DNA of 6,685 bases, from the NCBI GenBank assembly GCA_021781075.1, contig JAJXXN010000227.1, forward strand, positions 1 through 6,685, written 5' to 3'. How positions within the stretch are numbered: the stretch's first letter is position 1; the number at the start of each line of letters is the position of its first letter. Both the position numbers and the translations under genes were made by a program. The notes under the pieces are model-generated. The model made no database searches. It was not told the origin of the DNA and worked only from the letters and a program-made list of their open reading frames with translations. The stretch is from Acidobacteriota bacterium. Its GTDB lineage: Bacteria > Acidobacteriota > Terriglobia > Terriglobales > Acidobacteriaceae. Shown one piece after another: positions 4,990-6,685 of the stretch.

Positions 4990-6267
4990 ATGTCTCTGGG
5001 CGTGTTAAACAACATGTCCGCGATTTACGCGGAAAACAACCTGAACAAGACGAGCAACAGCCTGCAGGGAGTCCTGCAGCAGTTATCGTCGGGTTCGCGC
5101 ATCAACTCCGGCGCAGACGACGCTGCCGGACTCTCACTGGTGAACGGCCTCCAGGCCAACTCGCAGGCGCTGAACCAGTCGGTGACAAACGCCACGGAAG
5201 GCGTGGGACTCCTGAGTGTTGCCGATGGAGCCCTTTCGCAAGTGACCAACCTGCTCAACCGTGCCGTGACGCTGGCCACCGAGTCATCGAACGGCACCCT
5301 CAACAGCTCCCAATTGGCCGCCGCCAACCAGGAGTACCAGTCGATTCTCTCCGAGATCAACAACATCGGCTCGACCACAACCTACAACGACAAACAGGTC
5401 TTCACGGGATCCGCCGCGGGCCTTTCGATCTACACCGGCGATTCGTCCACCGCGGGCTCGTCAATTGACAACCTCTACTTCGCCAAGTTGACCTCATCGT
5501 CCGTGGGCGACTCCGGCGGCACGGTGCAGCAGAGCAGCGCCGGCCTCTTCGTTGACCTCTCGAAGGATACTTCCGGCGCGTTGACGACCGCTGCGCAACT
5601 CGGCGACACACTCACCGGCGGCATCAAGTTCACCATCACCAACCCGGATGGCACAAACAGCACCATTACCACAACTGCAACCTCGCTGGGCAACCTGATT
5701 TCGGAGATCAACAAGGACGGCATCCCCGGGGTCACGGCAAGCTTCACCACCGCGGCCGCGGCCGGAGTTGGCGGCGTAGCCGCAGGCGACACCGGTATCC
5801 TGCTGACCAATACCGACTCGAGTGTGGCCATCAGCCCGACGGGCGGCACACTTGTTGATTCAACCTCAGCGATCACCGCCGGCGCGGGCGTTGCCACCAG
5901 CAATTCGGTCACCACCATCAGCTATGTGGCGGCGGCGGGCGGCGACTCGACGGCGAATCTGGCCGCAACCAACCTCACCTCCCAGGGCAATGCGCAAGCG
6001 GCGCTGACAACAATCAACTCGGCCATCAGCTACGTTGCGGCGCAGGACGGCTACATCGGGGCGCAGATCAACACCCTGAACGCCGTCAGCCAGGTTGTCA
6101 ACACACAACAGGAAAACGTGGTCAGCGCGCAGAACGCGGTGCAGGCAACCGACTACGCAACCGCCACCAGCAACCTCTCGAAGTATGAGATTCTCAGCCA
6201 GACCGGCATCTCGGCCCTGGCGCAGGCCAACAGCCTGCAACAGGAAGTGACCAAGCTGTTGCAGTAA
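4990..6267 (+). CDS. fliC: Flagellin, filament structural protein
   Basis: This 425-residue secreted protein polymerises into the flagellar filament. The conserved N-terminal D0/D1 helices (1-140) include LQQLSSGSRINSGADDAAGL (29-48) and the family-typical QANSQALNQSVTNATEG (55-71). The C-terminal D1/D0 helices (about 333-425) end in ALAQANSLQQEVTKLLQ, as flagellins do. The middle (about 141-330) is Thr/Ser/Gly/Ala-rich surface domain and contains a probable Flagellin_IN motif at about 211-282 (TSLGNLISEINKDGIPGVTA in its core). There is no cysteine and no signal peptide, as expected for type III export. R91, L95 and E115 align with the Salmonella R90, L94 and E114 TLR5-contact residues. AGGAG (4977-4981) sits 8 bases before the ATG. 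A sigma28-like promoter precedes it and a hairpin terminator follows 20 bases after the stop. Whether the host has further flagellin copies cannot be seen. Confidence 0.97.
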   Translation: MSLGVLNNMSAIYAENNLNKTSNSLQGVLQQLSSGSRINSGADDAAGLSLVNGLQANSQALNQSVTNATEGVGLLSVADGALSQVTNLLNRAVTLATESSNGTLNSSQLAAANQEYQSILSEINNIGSTTTYNDKQVFTGSAAGLSIYTGDSSTAGSSIDNLYFAKLTSSSVGDSGGTVQQSSAGLFVDLSKDTSGALTTAAQLGDTLTGGIKFTITNPDGTNSTITTTATSLGNLISEINKDGIPGVTASFTTAAAAGVGGVAAGDTGILLTNTDSSVAISPTGGTLVDSTSAITAGAGVATSNSVTTISYVAAAGGDSTANLAATNLTSQGNAQAALTTINSAISYVAAQDGYIGAQINTLNAVSQVVNTQQENVVSAQNAVQATDYATATSNLSKYEILSQTGISALAQANSLQQEVTKLLQ

Positions 6268-6287
6268 AAGCACGCAGGACGAAGAGC

Positions 6288-6323
6288 GCGGGGTGTCTCC
6301 TAGGAGGCGCCCCGCCGGTTTCT
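6288..6323 (+). terminator. GC-rich hairpin terminator after flagellin
   Basis: GCGGGGTGTCTCC (6288-6300) pairs with GGAGGCGCCCCGC (6303-6315) over 13 positions, including two G-U wobbles. The innermost pair would open to give a CTAG loop. The short run TTTCT follows at 6319-6323. It begins 20 bases after the flagellin stop. The U-tract is weak, so termination may be partial, with some readthrough into fliD. Confidence 0.7.
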
Positions 6324-6337
6324 GTGAATCGACCAAT

Positions 6338-6364
6338 GAAAGTTTTCCAATTTACCGCGGTAGA
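6338..6364 (+). promoter_or_regulatory. Possible sigma28 promoter for fliD
   Basis: GAAAGTTT (6338-6345) matches the FliA -35 box at 7 of 8 positions and is followed after exactly 11 bases by GCGGTAGA (6357-6364), which matches GCCGATAA at only 4 of 8. Its position after the flagellin terminator and about 45 bases before fliD is right for a promoter, but the -10 is poor. Confidence 0.45.
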
Positions 6365-6368
6365 CTTT

Positions 6369-6384
6369 GGGCATTTTGATGCCC
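6369..6384 (+). other. Perfect leader hairpin before fliD
   Basis: GGGCAT and ATGCCC pair perfectly around a TTTG loop (GGGCATTTTGATGCCC). The stem lies between the putative promoter and the AGGAG at 6395-6399, ending 10 bases before it, so it would form at or near the 5' end of the fliD mRNA. There is no T-run after it, which argues against a terminator. A stabilising 5' stem or a protein site is possible. Confidence 0.45.
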
Positions 6385-6408
6385 GTGCACAAGCAGGAGT
6401 GTAGCCGG

Positions 6409-6685
6409 ATGGGTACAGTGGGACTGAGTTTTGGATCGCCGACGGCAGGAACCGGGATCAACGTCAGCCAGACAGTATCGCAGATTGTGAGCAACCTGCA
6501 GGCTGTGGAGACACCCTGGAAGAACCAGCTTGCGTCGCTGCAATCGCAGGATGCGGCTTTTTCGAGCCTTGGGACGCTGCTGTCGAATTTGTCGAATGAC
6601 GTGAGCCAGCTCACCAATTTTCAGGGAGTTTTGGCCAACAAGGCCGGCTCAAGCTCGGACACGAACATCTTGCAGCTCACCTCGG
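6409..6685 (+). CDS. fliD: Flagellar filament cap protein FliD, N-terminal part (cut by window edge)
   Basis: FliD (HAP2) caps the growing filament and guides the folding of exported flagellin. Only 92 codons are present before the window ends. The translation starts MGTVGLSFGSPTAGTGINVS and continues with QTVSQIVSNLQAVETPWKNQ, then a helical stretch, LASLQSQDAAFSSLGTLLSN. This matches the FliD N-terminal pattern: a short Gly-Ser-rich opening, a conserved "GINVSQTVSQIV"-type segment, then coiled-coil heptads of the D0/D1 helix. The ATG (6409-6411) has AGGAG at 6395-6399, spaced 9 bases. It follows flagellin on the same strand, with a terminator and a candidate promoter in the 141-base gap. 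The cut prevents any statement on length or the variable domains; in FliD these lie further downstream. The product name rests on N-terminal resemblance and on the neighbouring flagellin gene. Confidence 0.9.
   Translation, partial: MGTVGLSFGSPTAGTGINVSQTVSQIVSNLQAVETPWKNQLASLQSQDAAFSSLGTLLSNLSNDVSQLTNFQGVLANKAGSSSDTNILQLTS

Noticed and set aside
5475..5918. A 147-codon minus-strand open frame inside the flagellin gene
   Set aside because: It is opposite the low-complexity Thr/Ser region of flagellin, with repetitive V/P/S composition and no supporting signals.
6368..6383. Sigma54-like element (GG-N10-GC) before fliD
   Set aside because: The GG and GC spacing follows automatically from the GGGCAT/ATGCCC hairpin. 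Flanking consensus bases are poor, and the start would fall on the ribosome-binding site.
1..6685. Mobile elements, CRISPR arrays, tRNA/rRNA genes, defence or toxin systems
   Set aside because: No transposase, terminal repeats, regularly spaced repeats or RNA gene signatures are visible. Apart from the sdh control region at 1117-1428, nearly all sequence is taken up by recognised housekeeping and motility genes.

Overview
The window reads as ordinary chromosomal sequence of a GC-rich, flagellated, respiring bacterium. The five-helix, SdhC-type succinate dehydrogenase cytochrome b, the flagellin and FliD N-termini, and the FlbD-MotA-MotB arrangement together suggest Acidobacteriota (Terriglobia-like). 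That placement is an inference from protein style, because no rRNA or other phylogenetic marker is present.

Layout. Positions 1-1116 (minus strand) hold the start of a succinate dehydrogenase operon: sdhC, then the N-terminal 108 codons of sdhA, which runs off the left edge. The 312-base gap at 1117-1428 holds no gene but looks like the sdh control region: a sigma70-like promoter (TTGACG-N18-AATAAT), a perfect CRP-type palindrome about 80 bases upstream of the predicted start site, and a leader with a perfect hairpin and short repeats. Positions 1429-4798 (minus strand) hold a compact gene string, flbD > motA > motB > HhH-GPD DNA glycosylase > rdgB. Gaps there are 9 bases or less, with an ATGA overlap at motA/motB and a possible 31-base overlap between motB and the glycosylase. 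A sigma28 (FliA) promoter with an exact GCCGATAA -10 lies just before flbD. Divergently, positions 4990-6267 (plus strand) encode flagellin behind its own sigma28-like promoter. A GC-rich hairpin terminator follows, and then fliD (filament cap, N-terminal 92 codons) runs off the right edge with another sigma28-like element and a leader hairpin.

How it works together. FlbD (SwrD family), MotA and MotB power the flagellar motor, and flagellin and FliD build the filament. All would be late flagellar genes driven by the same sigma factor. The glycosylase and RdgB (base excision repair and nucleotide-pool cleansing) have no visible promoter of their own and appear to ride on the stator transcript. 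The sdh genes form a separate respiratory unit with its own apparent cAMP/CRP-FNR-family control.

I see no mobile element, CRISPR array, tRNA or rRNA, and no convincing undescribed system. The points most worth a second look are the sdh CRP-type site, the divergent sigma28 promoter pair, and the attachment of DNA-maintenance genes to a motility operon.
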